Assembly (NCBI GenBank): GCA_028023455.1
Contig: JAQFVV010006199.1
Coordinates: 2,852,001-2,916,000, forward strand
DNA length: 64,000 bases
Direction: 5' to 3'
Origin: Epiperipatus broadwayi
Taxonomy: Eukaryota > Onychophora > Udeonychophora > Euonychophora > Peripatidae
This document shows positions 48,961 through 61,310 of the stretch, one piece after another (within the stretch, counting starts at the first letter, position 1; every line of letters begins with the position of its first letter). Under the pieces are notes generated by a model that was given only the letters and a program-made list of their open reading frames with translations, had not been told where the DNA came from and ran no database searches. The position numbers and the translations under genes were made by a program.

Positions 48961-50044
48961 GAAAAAAATTAGATTTATAATACTTATTTTTTGGTATTTC
49001 CATTACTTCCTGCTTTACCACCTTTAATGATATTATTAATACATATCATCATTGTAATGAGTAATCTGCTAGGCATGACAACTTAACCAATCTGCATGAG
49101 AGAAACCATTTTAAACCACATTTTCTTGGCACCTTCCACATGATATGTTATCAAATCATCAATCATTGGTATACAATAATATATGTCACTACTTGATTAA
49201 GCTAACTACAGAACACCAATGTAATCCCAACCCTTCATATGGTTTACTCTTTTCCTTTATGAAATATGTCTATCTCAATAAAACATAGAGACTATAGGAA
49301 TTAAGATAGATTATATCGATGATATAATTTAAAAAATCAATCATAAAACAGAAAATACATCAAAATAAAATCCAGATTAACACCACATATATTTATTAGA
49401 GATATAATTAACAATTCACACATATCTAATCATTGCATTTGAATAATATTAACAATCATTAAATTAACAATTCTGAAAGTTTGGACAAAATTAACTGATC
49501 ATTAAATACAATTTAAAAATTTCCTTTTTTTGTAATTTTTCCTTTAAGTAAGAAAAGCAAAAGTGTTTTATAAACTTCTAAAATAAGCTTTTTTGAAAAT
49601 AGACTAGAGAAAGCTTTTAAAAAAAGTTAAATAATAATAAACGTTCTTAGTCTATGCCTGTATGTATTTTAATATAAAAACATTAAAATTGTAATATAAT
49701 TAAGGGAAGTTAAACATTTTTTTAAATAATTGAAGTTATCAGATATGAATGCATATTAGGAGTATAATTATTATTCAGCTAAATTTACATGTCTAATTTT
49801 AACAGTCCTATTAACAAGTCTATTCACTTTTGCAGCCTTTTATCTTCTTAACATTCATTATATCTATTCTTTAGAATAATGCAGCAACATGACTTTGATA
49901 ATTTTCTAGACAAGTAAATAACTGTAATAAAGCTTCCAGCTACATATTGAATTACAACAATAGATAGCTAATGATGAGTAACTGCTGCAAAGTTTTCCTA
50001 TACTTCACATGATCATGGCTATTATATAGTAATCCATTATATAT
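48961..50044. other. AT-rich spacer
   Basis: It may contain the diverged 5' end of the fossil LINE. No motif is recognised. Confidence 0.4.
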
Positions 50045-52261
50045 TGTAACGGGCACATACGTTGTTACATTGCGTTTATTATTAGTAAACATGAAAAAAA
50101 AAAAGTTCGCCAATAAAAACTTCTTTTTTAAGAATTAAATATTGAAAATTAAAAAAATCATCTTAAACTCACACATATATAAAATCGCACAGAAAAATAA
50201 TTATTAAAATAAAACTTTATTAAAAAAAGAGTAGTTTAAAACTAAATTTTCAGAAAAGATTTAGAGATAAAAATATATGTTTAAGTTTGAAAACAAATTA
50301 ATTAATCTTTTGTAAAATGGAAATGATTATTTTAATTAGTAAACTAGCCTTTGGGCATTTAAATGTATAAGCAACGGTCAGATAGGAAAACAATAGAAAC
50401 TAATATCAAATGAAAAAAATCCATCGGGGAAATTGGACCTCAATGGAAGGATCATCATCAATGATGACATAACGTCCATTGAATCCTAAAGAGATGACAG
50501 ATATGTTTTAGTGTAGAGTGAAGGAGAAGGGATTGAAAAGATGTACTCTTCAATCCCTTTAATCTCGTTAAAAAATTGAAAGAGAAATGACATCGTTTTC
50601 CTAGATTGAGAACCATAGGACATCGAGGGAATTAATGCTGGCTCCAAATGGCAAGCAACCAAGAAATTAAAAACTACGGACTTGTTAAAACTGTAAGAAC
50701 TTTATAAAATCTTATGAACTTAAATGAATATTAATTTGGAAACACTAAGAACTTTAAAATATAAACTCTTTCGTCACTTAATTTATAAGAAATAGAATCC
50801 TATCTGACCAACTTAATTTATTAATTAGTTATAATTTTATTTGATGTATTTCTTTTTTTAAATCATTTCCATTTATTTTTTTTGTTCTTTAAGTTTTATT
50901 TATGATTTTTGTTTTGTGATAAATTAAATTTAAAATGATATAAATGTTAAACTTTAGTCGGGCATGAATGGCTATATAGATTTGTAAAGTTATATTAGTG
51001 GAGGGTAATCTTAGGTTATTTGTTTCTTGGTTGAATTGAGTCAATGAATTGGATATATTGATGTAGTTAATAGATGTAATTCGAGTCTCACTACGGGCAG
51101 AATTGCTAATATGCTGCACACTTCCATTTTGCCTATGGAAGGGATTATAAGATGTAGAATGCTGTTCCTTTCTATGGAGTTTTTTTTATTGCTCTTCTTG
51201 TCAGATAGATGTAGTATTCCTATCTGATGTGAAGGGATTATAAGATGTAGAACGCTGTTCCTTTCTATGGAGTTTTTTTATATTGCTCTTCTTGTCAGAT
51301 AGATGTAGTATTCCTATCTGACGTGAGGCAATTTCTTCTCTTAATCTTTTGTGCTGCCATATTTCATATTACATTGAATGCATCAATATATTAGATGAAT
51401 TGACATTAGTTTGACTGTGAACTTTTAGCCTAGGGTTAAATAAGGATAGAATATTTTCTTTCAAATGCAAATCTATGTAGTCTATTCATACTTGACCCTA
51501 AATAAAAATGCATTAAATTTAAGTTGTTTATAGATGCTTGCATGGATTCGTTATCGGTTAATTATGTTTTGGGTTTTCATATTGGATCAAGATATATAGA
51601 CATTCGATAAATAATGATACCTTACAGTGAGTATCTAAAATGTATTTATTCGGATGTCTTTTAAGTTATTGGTGTCAATGCAAGCATCTTATGGTGAATG
51701 CTCTTGGGTTACTTATAAATTTCCCTCTGCAATTGATGGTATCAATGATTTTGTATTTTGATCGTTTATGTTTATTTTGAAATGTTTTTAACTGTGAAAT
51801 CTATGTAACCGATCTATACTCAACATTAAAAACACATTTTATAAACCTATCTGTGCGAACTTATAAAAAATTAAAATGTAAACTTATAATATTATAAAAA
51901 TTAAAATGTAAATTTAAATTCTAAAATCAAGTTAAAATCCAAAGTAAAAGTTATTCTAAAATAATGCTAAATTTTATATATGTGCATAAATAAATGTTTG
52001 TGTGTTAATTACTGGCAGTGGCTTATTTTATTCTTTTTTATATATTCTTAGATAAGAATTTATTATGAAATTTAAATCTCTGCTACTCCCTGAGCTAATG
52101 ACAATGGGCTAATGACCGGAATCAAAATTTATAAAAAAAAAAAAAATATTTTTTTTTTGACTTACGTATCTGCCTACTTTATAAATTTTTCTAGGTTCAA
52201 ATGCCTAGATGGCGCCCTGTAGTGCAGATTACGTTAAGCTCCAATTCTCTGGATCGTTACA
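50045..52261. mobile_element. Candidate solo LTR, 2.2 kb
   Basis: It starts TGTAACGGGCACATACG and ends GATCGTTACA, so the ends are TG...CA with the TGTAACG/CGTTACA inverted pair typical of many animal Gypsy-type LTRs. ATAT lies on both sides, compatible with a short target duplication but inside low-complexity DNA. The last 80 bp are GC-richer, as in many U5 regions. There is no coding capacity, primer-binding site or second copy in the window. A 92-bp tandem duplication lies inside it. An alternative is a non-autonomous DNA transposon with short inverted ends. Confidence 0.45.
51137..51322. repeat. Tandem duplication, unit about 92 bp
   Basis: The block from GAAGGGATTATAAGATGTAGAA to CTATCTGATGTGAAGG is repeated almost unchanged (51137-51229 and about 51230-51322), with three or four substitutions and one short indel. 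It lies in the candidate LTR. Confidence 0.9.
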
Positions 52262-54422
52262 ATATATATATATATGACAACTGTAGTCTTCCAATAGTAA
52301 CTTAAAATCATGCTACAACTCTGCAACTTAAAACTACATCTGCTTCTCTTTATTTTTTCCATTTTTTATATGTCTCTGTTTGAAAATACCTTTGCTGTTC
52401 AGCAAATATTTTTCTTTATAATTATTTTTCCATTTTTTAAATTTCTTAACTGACTCATATATTCTGTTCTTGTTAATTAATTAATCCAAAAGGATTTACA
52501 TAAAAAAAACATAATTTTAAAAATATCTTTAAAAATCATAAGAACAATTTGCTTTTCATCTTTCAAACTGTATATTATTTAAGCATAATTATGAAACTAT
52601 AAATTTACTTTTTACAACTTTTTAAAATCTTGTATTTACAAATTAAAAAAACTTTGCCATAATATTCGAGTCTTAATAAAATTTCTTCTGCTGCATTTTA
52701 TAATAAATTCTAAAAACATTATACACACCTTCATGGATATGAAATTCAAAAGCTGTATGTGTTGCACAATCCTTTGCAATACTTATGATATTTCATTCTA
52801 TGGCATACATTTTATGCAATATATGAACTCTTTAGTGATACCACACATTTTTCTTCTGTATAATAGAGCCACAAATAATACAGTCATTATAACTTCTAGC
52901 AAATAAATAAAACTTATAAAGTGTTATAGAAATTCTGAACCAATGCATTCTGATAATTATCTACAGTATTACTCATTTAAAACTTGCTTTCTTCATCTTA
53001 TGGATTTACCATTTCAATCTTATCTTCATCCATGATAGCATTTATTATTTATAGCATCTATTAATATTTTTCAACTTTTGTATTGTCTTTATCATTCACA
53101 GTTATTTTATCTACTTCAATCCTTTCACCATCAACAAATTCATTTGGATGCTTCCATAGTTTTCAAAATGTTTTGGTCCCTTGTTCACTGTTTTATGATA
53201 ATATCTTCCACCTTCATTGACCTAAACTAAAATAAAATCCTAAATATTGTTATCAATTTTTAATTGCATAACTATTTTTTTTTCTATAGTCTTTTATATA
53301 AATTATCTCTTTATCCATGACTTCCATAAATTTTTTTCTATCTTAAGTGGATTCACATCATTTTCATCCATGGTTTCAACATCCATACTATAACATCAAT
53401 ATCGACCTTATTTGCATATTCTGTATTTATTTTATTTTTATCATTGTGTTTTACATTAATATTTTATTTATGAACATGACTATTAGATATAATAACTGGT
53501 AGTGTTGTGAAAATTCTAACATAATGCACTCTAACACTTACTTGTCTCATCTAACACAGAATTTCTTTTTTCATTTGATGAATTCAGCACCATCTTAGTT
53601 TTAACTTCATTCACCATCCAAATCTTTTCTACATCTGCATATGGCTTCATAGATAGATGAACTTGGGTATTCACACTGTTATATTTTTTTTTCCACTTTA
53701 TCTACTTAAGATTTTTAAATTAAATTCAGACTTTCATTAAATTTATCATTAGAACACTAAATTATGTTCATATAGTTTTCTATAAAATATTTAATGTCCT
53801 CTGTATTGTGCTTCTTAAGTTTTAGAATCATTTACATTCTCTACATGAATTTTAGTTTTCAGTAATAAATTTTAGTTTGCAGTAATAACATTTTCTGCTT
53901 TCACCTCTATTGAAGCATTTTATTCAATACTTGTTTAAAATTTTCATAGCATTTATTCAGTATCATTCTCAATTTTACGAAAAAGATTGTGATTGTTCCG
54001 TGTTCATTTTTTCAAAAATTTGATTCTCTTTTATATAAAACAAATTTTTCACCATATTATTTAATAAGCTGTTCCATAGTAAAAGTTTCCATAATATTTT
54101 CTATTTCAGTAAATCTTAATATTCTAGAAGGATTTTTTTAAAAAAAATTCTTTAAATTTATTACTTTTTAAAAATGATATGAATCTTTTTTATAATATCA
54201 AATGATCATTTTTTTTTTGTCATATGAGTTTAATTATTTTTTTAAAATATGGTTTTCTTACTAATATATATTTGTTTTTACATTTATTGCTTAACTGTTG
54301 TTCTTCATGTGCATAATATAACTATCAATATGAAGCTATAATAAATCATCCTAGATTCTGGATATATAAAATTATTAGAAAGTCTAATCATATATAAATA
54401 TCTAGATCTATCATATTTTCAG
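52262..54422. other. AT-rich spacer with possible decayed coding sequence on the minus strand
   Basis: Between about 52900 and 54000 the minus strand has Asp-, Glu- and Lys-rich stretches broken by many stops, and a diverged internal repeat (around 52925-52975 and 53510-53560). This may be an old coding sequence, but I recognise no family. Confidence 0.3.
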
Positions 54423-54433
54423 GGCATATGGAT

Positions 54434-54782
54434 GTTAAAAAATAGGCAAAACTCACTATACATATTGCCACTTACTGTAAGCTAGAGTAACCAATGGATG
54501 TGAGAAGGTTCGTGCATAAAATCCCTAACTAGTGCCTACTCACCCAATATCCCCAGACTAGTTTCTGGTTTGTGGCCTTCATCAGTGAGGAGCCTTGGAT
54601 CTGAGAGCACTGCACCTAGATCTTAGGATCTAATGCAACCTTCCAGCAGCCACCTTTTATCTCTACTTAACTACAAAACTATGAGTCTTAAATTGAAAAC
54701 ACCTTAATATTTTCAATCCAAGATCATCAGCTTATATAGTCATATATGTCTGAACTCAGTTCAGTACCCATACATTTTTATT
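54434..54782 (-). mobile_element. Hammerhead repeat family A, complete minus-strand unit with 11-bp target duplication
   Basis: A single unit of 349 bp, in sense order body - hammerhead - tail on the minus strand. It is bounded by an exact 11-bp direct repeat, GGCATATGGAT (54423-54433 and 54783-54793). This defines the full extent of family A and shows that it inserts as a mobile element, by a route that makes staggered target cuts. There is no reading frame. An A/T-rich end (TTAAAAAATAGGC at 54434 on the plus strand) follows the tail. Confidence 0.82.
54542..54600 (-). ncRNA. Hammerhead ribozyme motif, family A copy 3
   Basis: Minus strand, same architecture as the copies at 3.9 and 4.6 kb: inner stem I TCCTCA/TGGGGA, core CTGATGA, GAA, stem III ACTAGT, cleavage after GTC. 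The outer stem I keeps pairing with one wobble (ATCCAA/TTGGGT). Stem II is weakened by a G-to-A change (GGCC...AACC). Confidence 0.68.
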
Positions 54783-54793
54783 GGCATATGGAT

Positions 54794-55229
54794 ATATTGA
54801 GAATCACAACTGGATAGCCAAATGTAAGAGACTCAATAAAATGATGAGATAACCTGTATCAAAAAATGTTTATATATAATTTGCTTATTAATTAATTAAT
54901 TAATTAATCCAAGAGGGTTTACATAAAAAACAACAACCCAGCAACATGATTTTAAAAATATCTTCAAAACAACAACAATTTGCCTTTCATCTTTCAAACT
55001 GAAAATCATTTAAGCATATTTACATAATTCTGGGACATTAATTTTAATTTTATTTTTCAAGTTTTTTACATTTCGTCTTTAACAAATTCTCCCCCCCCCC
55101 ATTATTTATTGCTAAATATATACACAAACACACAAGCACATGACACCTTGTCACACTATTTACAGTATGTATATTTCAAACAGTTAGGTATACTTATCTC
55201 AGTGCAGCATTTTTCACATTAGCTCAATC
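54794..55229. other. AT-rich spacer
   Basis: About 54890-54985 is a diverged duplicate of about 52475-52560 (TTAATCCAAAAGGATTTACATAA-like sequence). A C10 run lies at about 55091-55100. Nothing else is seen. Confidence 0.45.
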
Positions 55230-55653
<424 letters not shown>

Positions 55654-57570
55654 TTATCTGCCTGCCTACTGACTGACTGATCTACCCATTGACAGACTGA
55701 TCAATCAATCAATCTATCTATTCATTTATATATTTATATATATGTTAAAACAAAACCTGCCTGTTTACTGATGGATTGACCCACCCACAGACAGACTGAC
55801 CAATCAACCTTTCAATTCATCTCTCTCTCTCTCTATATATATATATTAAAACAAAATTCAGATCACAGCTTTACTTAAGTAGTTACACATATATATAATA
55901 AATAATTAATGTAACCTAAAGCTTTATTGGCCAACAAACAAATGATTGATATTATAATAAAATTAGTATTTTTTAGGATTTATAAAATATATATTTTTTT
56001 ATTAATGTATTGCAATGTTAATACTAAATTATTTGTGAGGTAAAAAGAAAGAGGTAACTTTTCACATCCTGTAATGTCTTGAATTACTATTTTCATAAAA
56101 CATTTTGTACTGCACATGTGCATGATATATCATCTGAAAAAATAATACAGTTCTACTAAAGATGGTGGAAACTGTATAACTAACTATAGTACATACAAAT
56201 TTTTTAAAATTATTTTTTTTGTAAAATATTTAAAAAAATTTTTTTTTTATATATATAAACACGGAGAATTTATATAAAGCAGATACTAAAAAAATTGATA
56301 GATACTTTCAGAATAAGTTCATATATTAATTATTATATTTTTTATTATAATTTATATTATAGTAAAATATCTCAATAGGTTATTTCAAATTTATTCTCGA
56401 AAATTACTTATCAATTATAAATATATGTTTGTGTAAAACTTATAATTATACATGTGTTTTCACTTTTAGAACATAAATGATCAAGGTTACTTATTAAATA
56501 AACATTTGAATACAAATTTAGTGCATAATGTAATATTTATTTTCTTAGAAAAAAGAAGAAGATATTTTTAAGCAAAAGTTCTCGTAGGTGGATCTTAGCT
56601 TAAAAATAAAAAAAAAAAATTCTGCAGTCACAAAAAGACTTATAAAATATGATTGATGAGTATTATTATATATTAATTTATTAAATTCATTAACAAAATT
56701 TCTACTTTAAAACTTATAAAACAAAATTAACAATTTATGAATAAATTCAAAATTAATAACTTTAAGAATGTTTAATTTATTTTTTATTTTATGATAATTA
56801 TTGTACTTACCAATTTATTATTTTTTATGCTGTGTTAACTTTATGAAATATATAATATTTATTTTTAACATAATATAAAGTGATTGTGAATAATACATCT
56901 TCAATCAATGCATAAATAGACAATATACACATGAGTTAAAATATGCAGAATAAAAAGAATTAGAACTTAAATATAAAGAGTTTAAATTTAAAGATAAGGA
57001 AAATGCTAATAAACTATTTACATTACCAGCATATATTCAATTCACCTGCCACCATTCCCATGATGCCAAGAAATAAAGAAAGAATGGTCTGCGCCTTTAG
57101 CAAATCTATAAATATTTCAGGTGAAAGAAATAAAAATCACTGAGGCTAGCTAAGCTCCACTTACCCAGCTCTTCCCATTTTTGGCTTTCATATCCTGATA
57201 AATCATGGCCAGTGAAATTATCACATGGTCTAGCTTTGATCTAGTGATCACAAAGAACAAAAGATGAGTAATCAAGCCAAATTCCGGTGAGGCAAAATAC
57301 GAGTACTGGAAAATAAATTTTAGCATTTAAATATAGAATGGTGCTGAGCTAAAGATTACACAAATATTATACAGATTGACCAAAATCAGACAAACAAGAA
57401 TAAAATCAGCATTAATTATTATTACGAATATTTATAATGAGCGACACGTCACTCCCTTCAACACAAAATCCCACTAACATTTAAAATGACATTATATTTC
57501 TTTCTTATTATTTAACATGAACTAAACCGTGTCATATAAATATAAAAAAAACACATAATAATATAAAATG
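55654..57570. other. Decayed microsatellite edge, then AT-rich spacer
   Basis: 55654-55850 contains degraded tetranucleotide and (CT)n/(AT)n runs. 57050-57310 is less AT-rich and may be an old repeat. No gene is recognised. Confidence 0.45.
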
Positions 57571-57706
57571 GTTTCATCTTGACAAAACAAAGGTTGCTCC
57601 AAAATCTTCAGAGCTAGGGAATTATTTATTTTATTTACCGACAAACATTGCTCAGGAAATAGGCAGCAAAATATTTATTTAGGTAAAGCTTTTGTCAAGA
57701 TGGAAC
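57571..57706. repeat. 136-bp MITE-like element with 18-bp inverted ends
   Basis: GTTTCATCTTGACAAAAC at 57571-57588 faces the complement of GTTCCATCTTGACAAAAG ending at 57706 (16 of 18 match). There is no coding capacity and no clear target duplication. Confidence 0.55.
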
Positions 57707-58549
57707 AAAAATCAGCATATATTCATTTCATTTTAAGTAATTAATAATAATATTTTCTAAACCGCAATTAAAAGGAAGTTTAGCAATAAGAAGAGGCATA
57801 ATTTTAAAACAGATAGAAAGAGAGCAAAGACATTAGATTTTAAGTAATAGCAAGTATATTTTTACAGAATATTAAATTAAATATTTTAAAAAGTCCAAGT
57901 GGAAGTTGGAACTCCATGATGAAAACTGAATTTTCACACAGGCATAGCTAGCTATTATGAGGTTTCTCTAACTTATGGAATTTTGATGATCATTTTAGGA
58001 CACAGGAGATGGGAAAATTGATGCCGTCTACTCTGCTATCATACTTCTGAACATTTTTATCATTATTTTAAAAATTTGACTGATGTGGATTCACCAGGCA
58101 ATTGCTGACAAAAACTGGGACTGGCTGGCCTCTATTGTTCTCTTTGGCTATTTATACCTTGTTAAACTATTTTTGGGAAATTCTCTTTTTAATATGCTCC
58201 AGGCTAAGTGGTTAATGTTGGAATACCTAAAGTATATTGGTAATGTTTTCTTGAGATCAAGTCTCGTGATAAACCCAATGATTTAATTGTTTCAAATCTA
58301 TTTTTAATTAAATGTAGATTTGCAGAATTTATATTTCAAATTATCTTTTCTATTTTAATTTTACTTTAATTAAAAAATCCATTACCATTTTGTTAATGGA
58401 TTTTTTTTTTGTTTGAACGCTATGGAATGTTAGTAAGGTTTATCGCGAAAGAAAATCTCCAGAATAAAATACTTAAAAAAATATCATATTAAAAATTTAT
58501 ATATTAATTTTTAAAAAAGTTTCTGTCTGTAATTCTATATATATGTTTT

Positions 58550-58551
<2 letters not shown>
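57707..58551. other. AT-rich spacer
   Basis: The 67-codon frame at 58083-58286 lies in a slightly GC-richer patch (Trp- and Leu-rich product), but I know no family for it and see no supporting context. Confidence 0.4.

Positions 58552-58622
<71 letters not shown>
58552..58622. repeat. (AT)n microsatellite, 71 bp
   Basis: About 35 uninterrupted AT units. Confidence 0.97.
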
Positions 58623-58624
<2 letters not shown>

Positions 58625-58935
58625 GCCCCTCTAATATTTATAATAAAACATTTTAATAGAAAATTAATACTTTAAAAACTTATTTACTGGCCTAAAATTT
58701 AAATGTAGATAAAATGGCAGATGAAAAGTTTTACAAACATCATAACATGTGTGGATCTGGTTTGATCCTAGTCTAGTAATCTAGAAAGATGTGAAGCATG
58801 GATCTGGCCTACAGATCCATCTGTTTCAATATTATATATATATATGTCCACAGATGGCATTCTACCAAAAACACCGATCAAGCGTATGTTTTGTTTACAT
58901 AAACGTCAGAGTAGTATTCACTATCTCTAACTATA

Positions 58936-58993
58936 ATTCCACTTTCAGATCATGATTTCAAGCTATTTGCTATCATCAGTGAAAGACAGGAAT
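58936..58993 (-). ncRNA. Hammerhead ribozyme motif, family B copy 1
   Basis: Minus strand. Outer stem I ATTCC/GGAAT with 5' loop TGT and 3' loop T, inner stem I CTTTCA/TGAAAG (six perfect pairs), core CTGATGA. Stem II is AGC-AAATA-GCT flanked by a U-U mismatch, then GAA. Stem III is the palindrome ATCATGAT (three pairs, 2-nt loop), with cleavage after ATC. All stems are perfect. It is the inverted partner of the two plus-strand copies. Confidence 0.78.
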
Positions 58994-59183
58994 AAAGAAA
59001 CTAGATCTAAACACAAACTCTGAGCGTTTATGAAACAATTTCTATTCAGCTTGCAAGCATGATATCTATCTGGTTTGCTATGCTGAGTTTGAAGACATTA
59101 CGTGTCTAAAAAATTCACACTTGCAAGCTGAATAGAAATTGTTTCATAAACGCTCAGAGTTTGTGTTTAGATCTAGTTTCTTT

Positions 59184-59241
59184 ATTCCTGTCTTTCACTG
59201 ATGATAGCAAATAGCTTGAAATCATGATCTGAAAGTGGAAT
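59184..59241 (+). ncRNA. Hammerhead ribozyme motif, family B copy 2
   Basis: ATTCC 59184-59188 pairs with GGAAT 59237-59241. CTTTCA 59192-59197 pairs with TGAAAG 59230-59235. Core CTGATGA is at 59198-59204, stem II in 59205-59217, GAA at 59218-59220, and stem III ATCATGAT at 59221-59228. Predicted cleavage follows C59229. It is the best-formed hammerhead in the window, apart from the U-U opposition next to the core where G-C is usual. Confidence 0.8.
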
Positions 59242-59588
59242 TATAGTTAGAGATAGTGAATACTACTCTGACGTTTATGTAAACAAAACATATGCTTGAT
59301 CGGTGTTTTTGGTAGAACGCCATCTGTGGACATAAATACAAGCGTTAGCAAGTTTTTTAACTTGCATTTTTGTTTATTATAAATGTACCTTTGAGGTCTT
59401 TCTTGCAATGATATAGATTGCAGAGGCTTCTACTATGTGGTGATGCTGAACTGAGATCAGACCCATATAGCGATCTGGTTTGCTATGCTGAGTTTGAAGA
59501 CATTACGTGTCTAAAAAATTCATGCTTGCAAGCTGAATAGAAATTGTTTCATAAACGCTCAGAGTTTGTGTTTAGATCTAGTTTCTTT

Positions 59589-59646
59589 ATTCCTGTCTTT
59601 CACTGATGATAGCAAATAGCTTGAAATCATGATCTGAAAGTGGAAT
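59589..59646 (+). ncRNA. Hammerhead ribozyme motif, family B copy 3
   Basis: Identical to copy 2 and exactly 405 nt downstream in direct orientation (core CTGATGA 59603-59609, predicted cleavage after C59634). A transcript cut at both sites would release a 405-nt RNA. Confidence 0.8.
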
Positions 59647-59782
59647 TATAGTTAGAGATAGTGAATACTACTCTGATGTTTATGTAGACAAAACATACGC
59701 TTGATCGGTGTTTTTGGTAGAACGCCATCTGTGGACATAAATACAAGCGTTAGCAAGTTTTTTAACTTGCATTTTTGTTTAT

Positions 59783-60790
59783 CATATATATATGTATAAA
59801 GAAAATATGAATACAAGCAAGACTTAATCAATAGGCATGCAGAAAACATTAAGATCACAGAATTATGGGAAAGTTAACCTTCCAAAGTATTAGTTGACAA
59901 AGACTACGAGGATAGTCATAGTCAAAAGCACTCCTAAGTAATGATTATATTTTTTGTCCTTTTCAAAATTTTTGATTACTGTATTTACTAATATTTAATT
60001 ATAGGGCTTACATATATTGCTTTGAAGAAATACAAACATCGATTTATAATATTATTACATATATAAAAATATATGAATAGAAAAAAAAAGATAAAATCAT
60101 CCAAGTGTATGCATGCCTTAATAACCACTGATTACCTTAATTTAAATGTGCCTATTTTAAGAGAAAGTTAACCAGAAGCACAAATACCTGTAATTTGCAA
60201 TAATAAATATCTGTTAATTAGATTGAAGAAACCCTGTAGAGAATCTTCAATATAAGCTATATGCTGCAATTTAAACCTAATTATTTGAAAAAACAAACAA
60301 ACAAAAAAACAAAAAACAAAAAAAAACAAGAATTGCATAAATTGCATTAAGAAACTATATCTCATATGAATGCACCAAAAGAAAAGACAACTGTTAAGTG
60401 CACTTAACAAAATACCTTGGTAAAGAGTTTTTTTTATTTTTTAGAAGTCTAGTTTTTTTTTTTTTGTATTTTGTTAATAGTGTTTGTTCTTTACAAAATT
60501 AATAATACAATATTAATTTTGATATTTTTTTATATTGTATATTTTTAAATCATGTATTTGCTAACCATAGAATAATATTTCCATTATTATTTTTTATTAT
60601 TAAATAATTTCTATACCAAATATATAAGAATTTGTGCTTGCATTTAAGTTGCTGTAAATGAAATAATTTATCTTTGATAAAGTCAAAGGCAAGACAATCT
60701 ACATGATGGGTGTATCTATATAAATAATCCATATATTATATAATACATTATCATCAAATTACTAACTTAAAATAACATTATAATACAAGG
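59783..60790. other. AT-rich spacer
   Basis: A-rich CAAACAAAC-type run at about 60292-60330 and T-runs near 60430-60465. No gene is recognised. Confidence 0.5.
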
Positions 60791-60875
60791 GCAATTTTCC
60801 AGTCTAGTGCCATCTAGTATAATCTTGAGTAATCATGATTAAGATACATTTAAAATCCCTATCATTAATATTTAA

Positions 60876-60927
60876 ATCTTCATCAGACCAGTTTCTGGCT
60901 TTTGTCTTCATCAATGTTGATGCAGAT
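60876..60927 (-). ncRNA. Decayed hammerhead motif, family D copy 1
   Basis: Minus strand. Outer stem I ATCT/AGAT, 5' loop GCA, inner stem I TCAACA/TGATGA (five of six pairs), core TTGATGA (first C changed to T). The stem II region AGACAAAAGCCA is mostly unpaired, then GAA. Stem III ACTGGT keeps A-U and C-G, with cleavage after GTC. The two-part stem I with a 3-nt 5' loop matches the other families although the bases differ. Confidence 0.5.
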
Positions 60928-61213
60928 GTGCATACCACAATCATTTTAAAATCTATTTTACATGTTAAACTAAAAGTTACAATTCAAATTGCATAATATT
61001 CTAAACCAAGTCAAACTTCTTAAATAATTATATAGATCTAAAATTAATTGAACAACTATATATTTTAGAAATCTCAGTTCTGCAATAACTGTACTTATCT
61101 TATTGACCTGGTTATAAGTGTTAAAAATAACAAAAAAAAATTCACTAAACAATGTGATAATTCAAGAATTATTACAAGATGCATATAAACTCTGCATTTT
61201 TTCTAACTTTTAA

Positions 61214-61266
61214 TCCCAGGTTATTTTGATAAAGGCAGCAGCAAGAAACTAATCTGAGAATGGGGA
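61214..61266 (+). ncRNA. Strongly decayed hammerhead motif, family D copy 2
   Basis: Outer stem I TCCCA/TGGGGA is kept, the core reads TTGATAA, the stem II region is AGGCAGCAGCAA, then GAA and ACTAAT. The inner stem I no longer pairs. I would not expect it to cleave. Its value is in showing the inverted layout of the locus. Confidence 0.35.
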
Positions 61267-61310
61267 TTTAAATATTAAAAATTTATATTAAATATTTACC
61301 TCTGGCAATC

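Larger units (their letters stand above)
58845..59782. mobile_element. Hammerhead repeat family B: inverted pair plus direct copy
   Basis: 58845-59060 and 59119-59332 are inverted copies (about 215 bp each, nearly identical) around a 58-bp loop. 59068-59377 is repeated directly at 59473-59782 (310 bp, offset 405) with only a few changes. Each of the three copies carries one hammerhead motif. The direct copies end in a short hairpin, GCAAGTTTTTTAACTTGC, and TTTTTGTTTAT. AT-rich ATATATATATG words flank both outer edges and could be a target duplication, but the sequence is too simple to be sure. The open frame 59652-59858 is a shadow. Confidence 0.85.
60791..61310. mobile_element. Hammerhead repeat family D, decayed inverted locus
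   Basis: The left part (about 60850-60930, minus sense) and right part (about 61210-61310, plus sense) share TTAATATTTAAATC next to a hammerhead-like core. They face each other around about 280 bp of AT-rich DNA. Divergence is high, so this is the oldest of the hammerhead loci. Exact ends are not visible. Confidence 0.5.

Noticed and set aside
54731-54760. CTGATGA followed by GAAA in the body of the 54.4 kb unit (minus strand)
   Set aside because: The sister copies read CTAATGG here and no helices form, so it is a chance match.
58083-58286. 67-codon Trp- and Leu-rich frame as a small membrane protein
   Set aside because: A single short frame without family, promoter or conservation evidence.
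59652-59858. 68-codon minus-strand frame
   Set aside because: It lies across a family B repeat copy with no coding signature.
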